From Schistosoma haematobium (Eukaryota > Platyhelminthes > Trematoda > Strigeidida > Schistosomatidae): a stretch of 64,000 nt of DNA. This document shows, one piece after another, positions 23,516 to 35,000 of this stretch. Every line of letters begins with the position of its first letter. The first letter of the stretch is position 1. Position numbers and translations under genes: made by a program. The DNA lies in contig NC_067195.1 in assembly GCF_000699445.3 (NCBI RefSeq), positions 16,253,287 through 16,317,286 of the forward strand. Direction: 5' to 3'. The notes under the pieces were generated by a model. It was given only the letters and a program-made list of their open reading frames with translations. It was not told the DNA's origin and made no database searches.

Positions 23516-25429
23516 CTTTGTTTAATAATTATTATTTATGTTATCGTATTTTCGAAAATTAATGATGAAGAAATAATTATCTTATTTTAAATAACACCTG
23601 TCACTGTTGTCAGTTACGTAACATTTAGAACTATTAATCTATTATCCTAAAACGTTTGCATTAGTTCAAAGTAAGAGTAAAGCAATTTCATTCTCATTCT
23701 GAGGAAAATCCTAATTTTAATTTCCTATTTAATAAAAGTATTAATAACAGTAATAAACAGGAGGAATATATGATAATCCTGTAGTATTTCATATTCTATT
23801 AAAAAAAAACTCTAATATTTCAAAATGTTTAGATTATGTTTGAAAAAGTGGTAAATTATAGAATACAATGTAGATTTGTAACTAATTTACAATTAGGTTA
23901 TGCAAATGATGTCAAACATTAGATTGTTGGATTTAGTCCAATAGGGAAAAATGAGCCTCCATTTAATGGACTTTGATATAATGACCCTTGTCAAAAGGAT
24001 GTATCTTGAAATGTGAAACAATTACCTCTTCCAGTAAGATTCTAACTCACATCACTCTGTATCAAAGTTTGAGACTCTATCATTTAGGTACGACCGAGAT
24101 TTGTAAACTGATTAATCACTGAGTAGTAACCAATGTTATTTATCCAGTCATCAAAGTCGATAATATCATATTTCAATAAGCATTATAAAATTACCCATAG
24201 ATTTTAATATTATTGATTTTACCAAACATCACTGATGAATCGATCAAGTATGTTATGCAAAACGTCATAAATCGACGACTGTTCACCTAAATGACCCATA
24301 TAATTCAAACACATAACTTTATCATTGTTAATGTCGCATATCTACAAATACATTATTAAGAAAATGCTTACATGAGCTTGAGCTGTGGCTTTCACAAAAC
24401 TCAGTGTTCATTTATTATTGTCCCACAAGGCGTATGACGATCATTTGTATGGATAAACTAATATTAGCTGTTTTTATAATTATCTTTAAAAGATGATAAT
24501 TTAGTTACGTTGTTCAATAGAAAGCAAAAGATAACAAGTATGAATTCAGAGTTCTTAAAATAACTTAATTATCTTAACGTCTTCAAATTAATAATGAGAA
24601 ATTGTTTTCCATATTTATTTGTTTTATAATTTAATAATAAAGTATACATATATATTAAGAAGTAGATTAACAGATTAGAGTACTTAACAATGATGAATCA
24701 ACATTCCAGAACATTATTTCTGTGAATAAAAGTCCCAGATAATTCAGAAACGTATGCAGACCCATCTGAGAATAAAAAATTCGTCAGTAGAATATATAGG
24801 ATAAAAAGGTACTAGCGTGTGTATGATAAACGAGATAATCGTCCTGAATTATACATATACTCTTAAGACAAGAATAATACATCTGCAAATGATTCACGAG
24901 ATGTGAAAAAAACAGCTCATATATATGTTGACGTTCCGTGTTAATATTGTTACTTAAATGGTCTGATGCGTCATCTGAATTTAATTTCGTATAAATGAAT
25001 GTATAAAATATAATAGGGATGTCGGACTGGTTATCACTGGTCTTATGTTCTTCCAATTTGTTAAAATCGGGTAAACCGTTAAGCAGACTATTAGTCATCT
25101 AATGCTTATTGCATACTGACTGCTTAAGGTTGCCTATAACAATTGGTCACTCTCAAAACATTACGTATACTTTTCAACAATTTAAAAATCTGTAGGAGAT
25201 TTCATGTTGATTAAAGTACTTATGAAACCTATTGTCACATACTAAGATGATGTATGCACAGCAAATGACAACTACTTTGTTTTCAATATGTAATTAACAT
25301 TTTCAGCGTTTAATAGCTATGCTTTAGGAAAACATAATGAGCCATGAGTTTCTATGCATTCTAATCATCATTAGGTATTTCAAAATGTTTGTCACTTAGA
25401 AAATAGGCAATGGCTCTAGCAACACTTTA
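23516..25429. other. intergenic, no supported gene
   Basis: AT-rich. A 104-codon open frame on the minus strand (24784-25098) has no recognisable motif and is likely chance. A diverged SINE head may lie near 24040-24110. Confidence 0.4.
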
Positions 25430-27361
25430 AAATACGATCGTACAAATTAAGTAACCAGCTTCGTTGGAAAGAAAATTTTCTTTGTTAAATTCTCACCAGT
25501 TTATTCATTAACTTGATGAGTGACTTCAGTCATTTAAATCCACTGGAATTTAACCTTGAAAACAGTTCACTTCCATACCAGAAATTCACTTAAACACTGC
25601 CAATCACATGTTATTTTCATTATCTAGTTTAGCATTCAATCACCACTCTTTTGTACGGTGAATATTCTTTTCACTATTCACAGAACAATGAGAAATGTTT
25701 TAAAAATGAGGTCAGTATGTGCTCATATGATCAGCATGTTTGCTGCTAATTATAAAATATGGTGTCATATATGGATTCCGTTAGATGAATAACACAAATC
25801 ATGTCAATCTTGAAATTATTTTAGAAATTCGTGCACGATCCTGCTTTTATTCAGTGAATGACACATATCAATCAGGAATTCCACTGGACAAATGGAAGTG
25901 TGTGAATGTTCTGAACACAGCAAAAGCGTATCATCAAATAAACCCCTTCACTATAATTAAGTACATGTCGCTTGAAACGGCACGCTGACAATCCGAGAAC
26001 AATTGATGTTTTAATTTCAGCTGGAGGTGAATGCAGTCAACATAAAATAGGTGAATCGGTGATAAAGTATTCATCAATCATGATATATTTTTCATAATCA
26101 TGAGTACCAGATTACACATCACCACAATTCATCATATCGTTATCTGTGCCGAAATCACCAACCTCAGTGACATTCTAGTTGCTGCTCACTAGATGTTTCG
26201 GGTCACGTTTGTACACACCGAAGTCAGAGGAGAGATTGGAATTTCGTTTCCTTGATGTTCTACTATAAGGAATGACAGCTGGTTCCATCTAAACATTTTT
26301 GTTACCAGATTGTGATGGTTATCATACAAGTTCCAAAGTTGAGTTTTGTTGATGAGAAAGAGGAAGTTTAATTACCCTGTCTGTATATTAGATGTGAATA
26401 ATGTGTACTACTGATATGATGAAGGAAGAAGCAGTTCACTAGTGCAGTATGATTATGAGAGATGACTTTCATTCCAGGTTTGTCGATAGGAAGTGGAGAG
26501 AAAACTACATCCTGAAAGATGCACAACATTTCCAAAGGAAAATTATTCCGACTATCGTCACATGTAGAATAGATACTGTAGAGGAAGTATTTGAAAACGT
26601 GACTGCTGAAATCTTTGAGAAAACGTGTTTGGTGGAAGGTGGCAGTGCAACATATCAGTAGTCTAAATGTCAAGTATTCGTAAACAGGTTTCAACACCAT
26701 GAGATCGATCGTTGTGAGGTTGTGGGTAGGTACTGCTGAACAGTTTCATACACCAACAAAACATCGATCCAAGGCGTTTTCGTTCTCACTGAGTGTCTAA
26801 TTGAGATTAATGTGTGGTGTAATCTATGAGAGATTTCACTTCATGTACTCAAATGTAGGAATTACAATTAACATCATCTTACATTAAACTATAATTATCC
26901 TCTGAATAAATGCAATCGCATACAACAATGACGTCATTTCTGTGTGAAAATAGACACAAATTCAATAATATCAGACACACACGCACGCACATACACAAAG
27001 TCATTGTTCAGTTTTGGCATGCAGTTGTAAATGATCAAGAAATGTGAATCTTCATCCATATTATGCGATTCACAATTACACAAAATAAAGCTCACAAGTA
27101 AAGAGTCCTATTCACATGCAATTTATTGGGTGAATAACAAAAACAACCACTAACAATGACTAAGTAACTACTATTCAGGCATGATTACTGACGTCATGAA
27201 TCAGAAGTGATACGTTAGCATTGTTATTGATAATTCTGACACATATTCACGTGCATCGGTTGTTTTTGTCCCATTGATTAGATTATTAATCTTAACAATC
27301 AACAGAGACATTTCCATTACCAATAAATGTGCAATCCTCATCAGCATGAAAAACGATTTTA

Positions 27362-27407
27362 CGAAGAAGAAGAAGAAGAAGAATGATGATGATGATGATG
27401 ATGATGA
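27362..27407. repeat. AAG/GAT microsatellite
   Basis: Runs of AAG then GAT. The same tract in the right arm (about 35307-35345) is shorter and carries one substitution, one of the few differences between arms. Confidence 0.85.
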
Positions 27408-28334
27408 AATTCTGCACGAAACATTTGAGGAAATCAAACTAATTCGTAGTCGATTTCCACTTCAAAATGTAGGCGGAATTATTGGATGATTCAACACACA
27501 GTTTATTACCAATACTTTCAACCACATCATTATTGGTTGATTGCCTTAGTCTGCATTACATACAACGTCGTCATACTGATGTACTGTCACTCTGAAAACT
27601 GTTTATTTCACCGAATTTACACATCGTTTAAACCTATGGCACATGAATAATCAGTATGAACAAATGGTCGATATTTTACTGTTGGTTGTCATAAGAAATA
27701 ATAATGAAATACACGAGTCGAAGCACCCTACTCCACTATGTTCAAAACACACACGCCATCCACACAACCTCCACATTTTATCACTATCGATAATTACAAG
27801 TGGCATTAACCAGACTGTGATATCTTAATCGTGATGTATGACAGCATTTTCCAGACTCTTTACTCGCTTACCAAAACAACCGTGATTCTCCTCAATTTTA
27901 TTCATCTACGACGTCACTTGTAACTACTTGATTGAAACACGTGTTTCCTCGTGGTGTGTGTAACACACCACATAATTACGGCTATTTGAACACGCGACAA
28001 TCGGTTTGATGAATAAATGTCATGAACATCATGAGATCATCGTGAATCAAGAGGTAAATTCTGCATCTCCGAATCACTGATTATCGGAATGAAGAAAGTG
28101 TGTATGAAGAGCGACTTCTAACTACGTGTCGACACAACGTCAAAATCTGTACAGTTCACAAATTATGCATTCACATAAACACTCATGCTCACATACATAT
28201 ACGTCCTTGTTCGTAAGTGTTTGAAATGTGTTCATCACGATAGACAGGACAGAATTTCCATAGGACGATTTTAGTACGGACACGTGCTTTACGCATTCAC
28301 TCGATATACATATTCTCGAATCAAGTTCTGTAGA

Positions 28335-28385
28335 ATGGATGGATGGATGGATGGATGGATGGATGGATGGATGGATAGATGGATG
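28335..28385. repeat. ATGG tetranucleotide repeat
   Basis: About ten or more ATGG units inside the left arm; the mirror CATC tract lies at 34324-34378. Open frames across it encode only HPSI repeats and are not genes. Confidence 0.9.
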
Positions 28386-28426
28386 TGATAATAGCGACAT
28401 TCTGAACAACGGAATGAGTAAATCTC

Positions 28427-28525
28427 TAGACTCAACTACTCAACAGATAACGTGTTGACGTTTGAAGTGACAGGTACTGGGTTCGAATCACAGTGTGAAA
28501 ATCAAAACACTGCAATTCAGAAACA
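28427..28525 (+). repeat. Sm-alpha-like head truncated in the hammerhead
   Basis: A tRNA-like head with GGGTTCGAATCAC. It stops matching just after the ATCC...CTGA that opens the hammerhead. It is duplicated in the right arm, so it predates the palindrome. Confidence 0.55.
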
Positions 28526-29121
28526 TCCATCTGACCACAATTCACTTATTCTACTGTAGTCACAGATTGTTTGAAGTGAGGTACTAGCAGTTGTTTCATA
28601 GATAGTCAGGATAATGGAGAATGGATGTGTCGGTTATTAAATTTCATTTTAATGTTTGTGTTCTAGTAACAACCAAGGTGTTATCAATCACTGACATGAG
28701 TGATGTTAATACATACCATTGAACAATATGAGTGCCTTGATTTTACACTTATTTATTTTCAAGTGTTTTTTGTCGAATGAATATTATTCGATTTTGTTCT
28801 TTTATGTAACTGTGTTTGTTGATTCACTTTGTAGCTTTAAATCTTCGATATTATATATTTTGTCTTGGTAATGATTTATAGTCCAACTACAGGGTGCCTC
28901 AGTGATATAAATTTATTTACACTTTGGTTTGTCTATATTGGTAATCGAGAGAACCGTTTTGTTATTTATATAGCATTAATGTAATTGTTAACTTAATTCT
29001 ACTCATTTTCATCATACTCAATTAGCTTGATAGCATTTTCTTTCAGTTCATGGCACTATTTTTACTTGAAAACATTATCTGAGCTCTTTGTAAGCAATGA
29101 TGGATAGTGGCTAGCAGTGGA

Positions 29122-29166
29122 ATCCAGGACGCGCGTTTCGTCCTATTTGGGACCCGTCAGCTGGAT
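29122..29166 (-). ncRNA. hammerhead ribozyme, one core base changed
   Basis: Stems I, II and III all pair perfectly (ATCCAG/CTGGAT, GTCC/GGAC, ACGC/GCGT), but the core reads CTGACGG instead of CTGANGA, so cleavage is expected to be lost or weak. Confidence 0.65.
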
Positions 29167-29316
29167 GTACCTGCGTCTCAGATAGTTGATGTTCACACTG
29201 GGACTCTAACCCCTGAGTCCCGATAGCCACTTGCTTGTGTATAACGCGATGGCGTTTGAAGTGAGTGGTACTGGGTTGGAGTCACAGAGTGAACATCAAC
29301 TCTGAGTTGCAGGTAA

Positions 29317-29361
29317 ATCTAGCCGACGAGTCCCAAATAGGACGAAACGCGCGTCCTGGAT
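29317..29361 (+). ncRNA. hammerhead ribozyme, one core base changed
   Basis: Stems II and III are perfect, and stem I pairs with one G-U. The core reads CCGACGA, a change at the second core position. GAAA and the GTC cleavage site are intact. Confidence 0.65.
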
Positions 29362-30864
29362 TCCACTGCTAGCCACTAACCATGACTGCTCACAAATAGC
29401 TTGTGAAATAAGGTATTATCGAGGCATACGCACAGTATGGAGATATGCCAATAACAGACTGATCAATTGCAGTCTTAAACCTCAATGGGAAGATACAAGC
29501 CAAACAATGCCAAGTGAATTATCTGAGCTCTTTGGTAAGTGATCTTCTGTTGGAACTATAAAAACAATGAAAATTTAATTGTTTTTCTTGGTCACAGTTC
29601 GTATCATTTACATTTGGTTTTGGCAAATGATGATTGAATAGTTACTTAGGAATTAATGAAGAATATTTTGGTAAAAGTATAATATGTTGACTACTTTAGA
29701 CCATTTATCTGCTACTCAAAATACCGTATTTAGTTATTAAAAGATTTATAAAAAAATAATGAAATTACAATTGATCACCATTTTTGGCGAAGATTAAGAA
29801 TTAACAGTTATTTCATGGTTAAGAATTATGGTTAGGGTTAAGAAATCTAAGGTTAGGAGAGTTATAAAGTTTAGGTTAGAGTAGAGAATACTTTTTAGGC
29901 ATACAAATACACTCGACTATGCGTTGGATCATATGAAATACGTTCAATTATTAATTAGCTTTCCAGATACTATCTACTTCCTGAGCATTTATGATTTTCA
30001 GCTTACATATCGTGTTACATTCATTGTGTGGTTGTACCTCAGATCTGTTTATCAGTTTCATGCATCTTAAAAACTAAATATAGACAATTCTTACTTAGCT
30101 TCTAATTAGATACGAGTTATCAGTCTTCGTATTTGTTTTTTGCGTAAAATTCCAAGAGGCGATATCATAAATCTGATTCGTATGTTACGGTAACATAATT
30201 TCACCATTATTATTAACTGATTATATGGAATTAATAGAGCTACATCAATCTTTAAATTCGTCAGTGACTTACTTACCTGAAGCCTGTTGTAGCAAATCCA
30301 TTAAAAAACGTGAATTAAGTGGCTTCAGGATTTGTATATTAGTTACCTACCTTTTGCTTAAAGCTTATGATTGATTCTTTTAAGGACATTGTTCATCTGA
30401 TAACACTGACCATTTTCACACACTTGGGTATTATTTTTATAAATATGATATTTATTAATCACGATTTTAACAATATTTGGCGTTCATGAGTAGAGAATAT
30501 ATGATTTGAAACAATTTAGTTCAGCTTATAGATAAATTTTACGACACTAAAGTTACTTTAATAGTTGGCTATACCAAAGTGTACGTAAAAAGAAAAGTTC
30601 AGAAAAATATGTCATATGATTCGACACCGATCTCATTTATTACCTATTCGTTATGAAGCAATTTTTAAAGATAAACCATAATACTGTACTCATGAAATTT
30701 TCGTTAAGTTGTTTAATAATGTATATTTTAATTATTATTCTTGAAATTCATCTGTATGAAAACGACAACTTCGTTTCACTCAGCCTAAAGGAAATCTGAT
30801 TCTATCGATTTTAATTTCCTGCACATTTTTCAACTATTAATGAATGATTTATTGTTAATTCACA

Positions 30865-31078
30865 AATTGAGATCATGAATGGATCAATATCAGACCACCA
30901 TTGAAAATCTGGAAGCAGTGAACGGCCTTTTCCTTCTAGTATGGGTTCGAATCCCGTGTGCAGGTTCGTAGATGCACACTGCTCAGGAGTCCCATACTAG
31001 GACGAGACGGCCTTCCACTCCTTCCATATTTTCAATGATTGTCTAACATGGATCCATTCATAATCTCAATCAAAACTC
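30865..31078. repeat. inverted SINE family 2 composite
   Basis: A minus-oriented 3' part (about 30865-30945) faces a plus-oriented copy (about 30946-31078) that starts at its B box (TTCGAATCCC). The junction lies in hammerhead stem II of the minus part (CTAGTATGGG). In the plus copy the core is mutated (CTCAGGA, GAGAC). Confidence 0.65.
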
Positions 31079-32011
31079 AACAATCTTCACAGCCTTATAA
31101 CTGATCACTCACAAATTGGTTAACTTCAATAAATAAAAAAGAACGAAACACTTTGAACAGTACACTCATTATGTCAGAAAAAATATATAATATTTCATGA
31201 ATACTTATTATATGTTGACCAGTCTATAAAACTTTCTAACTGTTTACTAATAATAATGTTAGAATTAGAATTACGTTCAAGAATTCTTACTTTACTGATG
31301 AAATTTCATAATAAATTTGTGAAAAAAAGAAAGTATTTCAGTTAAAAATGATACAGTCTCAGGTTTTGTGAACCATGATGGTGTGATCAACAAAATGTAA
31401 TTTACAAAGTATGGTTTACTATCGGAATCTAACCTTAAAATGAAGATTTAGCATAGAAACTAAACGAAATCAAAATAGATATTAGTAAATTTGTTTAATA
31501 ATAACTGAACAAAGAAATTATTACACGTGAAATCTATCTTATTATACTTTTACCATTATTTCACTTCATTAATGAAATTCCAAAATAAATTTCTAAAAAA
31601 ACAAAAAAAAACAAAACTGTACAGTAAGAGGTGTAGTTGTGTTTAAAAGTGTTCATTCACATAGTTAACAACAATGACTCTGATACTAGTACAACAATTA
31701 TAACTGTATGTTTATTTTATTCATTAGTATACATGCTCATAAACAAATTCACAAAACACATAAGTGTACATCAAAAAAAAAAAATTAAAACATAATAAAA
31801 ACCCTATATAAGTAGTGTGACATCATTTGATTATAATAAAATATAGAACACAATTACTGAATATAACTATTCAGGTAAAAAAAAGGTAACGACAAAGTTT
31901 ATAAATGTATACATTTATATCCCAATAATTCAATTCATAGGGCTTGAGAATATTGAGCTAAAAAGTCAATTGTCATTTATTTAAAAAAAAAGCGGAAAGC
32001 CAAAAACAGTC

Positions 32012-35000
32012 ATGGGAGAAAGCCGAAACACAAAAATTTTCATTTCAGTCAGTTTAGCAATAGCGATATGCTTTACAGTGGTAGCAATTGCTGAAGATAA
32101 AACCCTTACAGGTGAGTGTTATATTATTATGAAGTGTTTTTTTTTTTAATAATTTCAATGAATTAAATTGTACTGAGAAAAGGGTAACATACTAGTAGTT
32201 GTATTGTTTTCATTTAAAGTCGTTTTTTAAAACTAGGCTAGGTTTTAAAATTTTCACAGTTAGATTCACAGACCAAATCTCTAATGAAAACCTTGGAGCA
32301 CTAAAACACAGTTTCGTCTTAATCTGTAACATATCGACAGTGCTTATCCACAGCTACTCACTTGGGAATCGAACCCAGGACGTTCAGTCTCCAGTAAAAC
32401 ATAATGAATGGTTTTCTGCAAAGTTGAATAAATAAGAAATATCGAGATAATTCTCTGAGTAAGTGCTTCAGCAAAGCTTAACTATAAACCTCACAAATAA
32501 CCAAAGAACTGTTTACTGTCTCAGTAGTTGTTATGTCGATAAATAATTTATTCCATTTGAATCATATTGAGTTTCTGTAACACTATTTTCTTTTGTATGT
32601 TAGGATTATATAATTTAGAATCTCATTAACCGAATAATTATTCAAATCACTGGTTTAACTAAAGCATCGTACAGATTGTTTAGTTAATGCGATACAAGTT
32701 AAAAGTAATTGCTTTAATAGTAATTAATATGTATTCGAACAACATACTGTAGAAAGAGACTACCATTAAAGTGCGTGAACCTCGTTAACCAGAATATATT
32801 CCATTTGTTATGAATTGAACTAATTTAGAAGCTCACTTTCATCATTAAATGATGAGATGCATTTTAAAACTTGAATCTAATTCAAAATTAAAACGTTTAT
32901 TGTTATGCATAAACATCAATGCAATATTTTAGGCGGTTACATGATTAGTGATTTATTGAAATATTTTATAGTATATGCTAAAATAAGAGAATTCTATTTT
33001 GATGTCATATTTGTTTTAATAAACGGTGTAGTGCAGAAATAAAACGAATATCAGGAATAAGGAAGCATAAATATCCTATGAAATTACTTTGTTCTCAATA
33101 TTTCTAATTTGTAAAATGAAAACGATCATCTTATAGTGTTTCACGGCTAAACAAAAATGTGTTAGTTTAACCACCATTTCGATAGATCAAATTTGAAACT
33201 GAATACCTGCAATATTGTGCATAGTAACTTATTAATAAGTTGTCAGGTTTATTGATATTGTTATGTGAAATCATGTTTGTCACCACAATGACACATTTCC
33301 TATTTCACAACAAGTTTGTTAGCTCATAGTAAACAGGAATTAGTTTCAAACGATATTAGGTTCAAAGTTCACAATATCTTTTCATCATGAAGTTTCAATC
33401 TCTTCATAATACTTTAAATAGTTGCAAGTTCTAACAGTATTCGGTGTTAATTATCACCATTTAATAATACAATAACATAATAGCGAATCATAGTAACAAT
33501 AATTTTCCGCTAGTCAAATATTAATTGCAGAAATTAATGATAAGGTGAATTAGTCATTAACAGAATTCCTATGCAAGACAAACATCTTTACAATAAACAG
33601 ATTTACAAAATATTAAGATCAAAATAAATTCTCATTTGTTTGATCTCGATTTCTGATGTGTCGGAATTGGAAACAACGTGTAAATTCTATAAAATAAATA
33701 TTTTATAGAAAAGCGATGCATTTATATGGTGACATATGTTGTAAGACACCTTAAAATAACCATAATAATGAACGTGAGACTAATGAAAATAAGTTAAGTT
33801 GAATCATAAATTATTGTGCTAAGTTTTTTAAAAAGGATATTTGATTATAATTTATTTTGATGGTTTGTGACAAATTTAACAATTCCATTAGCATAACACA
33901 AGATGTGATGACAATTTCACTAATTTATTAATCAGAAAACGAAACATCATGATCAATATGTGTAAACTCGAGTCACTCAAATTCTTCAATGGTATGTATT
34001 AACATCACTCATGTCAGTGATTGATAACACCTTGGTTGTTACTAGAACACAAACATTAAAATGAAATTTAATAACCGACACATCCATTCTCCATTATCCT
34101 GACTATCTATGAAACAACTGCTAGTACCTCACTTCAAACAATCTGTGACTACAGTAGAATAAGTGAATTGTGGTCAGATGGATGTTTCTGAATTGCAGTG
34201 TTTTGATTTTCACACTGTGATTCGAACCCAGTACCTGTCACTTCAAACGTCAACACGTTATCTGTTGAGTAGTTGAGTCTAGAGATTTACTCATTCCGTT
34301 GTTCAGAATGTCGCTATTATCACATCCATCTATCCATCCATCCATCCATCCATCCATCCATCCATCCATCCATCCATTCTACAGAACTTGATTCGAGAAT
34401 ATGTATATCGAGTGAATGCGTAAAGCACGTGTCCGTACTAAAATCGTCCTATGGAAATTCTGTCCTGTCTATCGTGATGAACACATTTCAAACACTTACG
34501 AACAAGGACGTATATGTATGTGAGCATGAGTGTTTATGTGAATGCATAATTTGTGAACTGTACAGATTTTGACGTTGTGTCGACACGTAGTTAGAAGTCG
34601 CTCTTCATACACACTTTCTTCATTCCGATAATCAGTGATTCGGAGATGCAGAATTTACCTCTTGATTCACGATGATCTCATGATGTTCATGACATTTATT
34701 CATCAAACCGATTGTCGCGTGTTCAAATAGCCGTAATTATGTGGTGTGTTACACACACCACGAGGAAACACGTGTTTCAATCAAGTAGTTACAAGTGACG
34801 TCGTAGATGAATAAAATTGAGGAGAATCACGGTTGTTTTGGTAAGCGAGTAAAGAGTCTGGAAAATGCTGTCATACATCACGATTAAGATATCACAGTCT
34901 GGTTAATGCCACTTGTAATTATCGATAGTGATAAAATGTGGAGGTTGTGTGGATGGCGTGTGTGTTTTGAACATAGTGGAGTAGGGTGCTTCGACTCGTG

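Larger units (their letters stand above)
25430..28742 (+). repeat. left arm of a large palindrome
   Basis: This 3.3-kb segment is the reverse complement of 33966-37276. Homology begins at AAATACGATCGTA (25430) and fades after ACATACCATTGAA (about 28723-28742). The offset between arms changes by only two bases over the full length, so indels are rare and mostly in microsatellites. It contains several short ORFs (for example 25785-25988 and 26449-26661 on plus) that recur unchanged in the other arm, but none has a recognisable domain. No transposase or terminal-inverted-repeat signature was found, which favours an inverted segmental duplication. Confidence 0.9.
29093..29520. repeat. inverted pair of Sm-alpha-like SINEs
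   Basis: About 29093-29215 is a head plus hammerhead in minus orientation. About 29225-29520 is a near-complete unit in plus orientation with 3' body. Both hammerheads have one core substitution. A transcript through the pair could form a long hairpin. Confidence 0.75.
28743..32011. other. palindrome spacer upstream of paralog 2
   Basis: AT-rich sequence between the arms. Apart from two SINE composites it holds no supported gene. It includes the presumptive promoter of the gene starting at 32012. A short GGTTAGGGTTAAG near 29830 resembles telomere sequence but is not tandemly repeated. Confidence 0.5.

Noticed and set aside
24784..25098. 104-codon ORF on the minus strand
   Set aside because: No motif, no splice context; length is within what chance allows in AT-rich DNA.
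26368..26700. 110-codon ORF in the palindrome arm, repeated exactly at 36006-36338
   Set aside because: Conservation between arms reflects DNA duplication. An overlapping ORF on the other strand is equally conserved, and no domain is recognisable.
28140..28409. ORF with HPSI repeats (also 34273-34572)
   Set aside because: A product of the ATGG/CATC tetranucleotide repeat.
25430..28742. Palindrome arms as terminal inverted repeats of a Maverick-like DNA transposon
   Set aside because: The spacer holds no polymerase, integrase or capsid gene, but does contain a host exon and SINEs.
29828..29845. GGTTAGGGTTAAG, resembling telomere repeat
   Set aside because: Only one or two degenerate units; no tandem array, so not an interstitial telomere.
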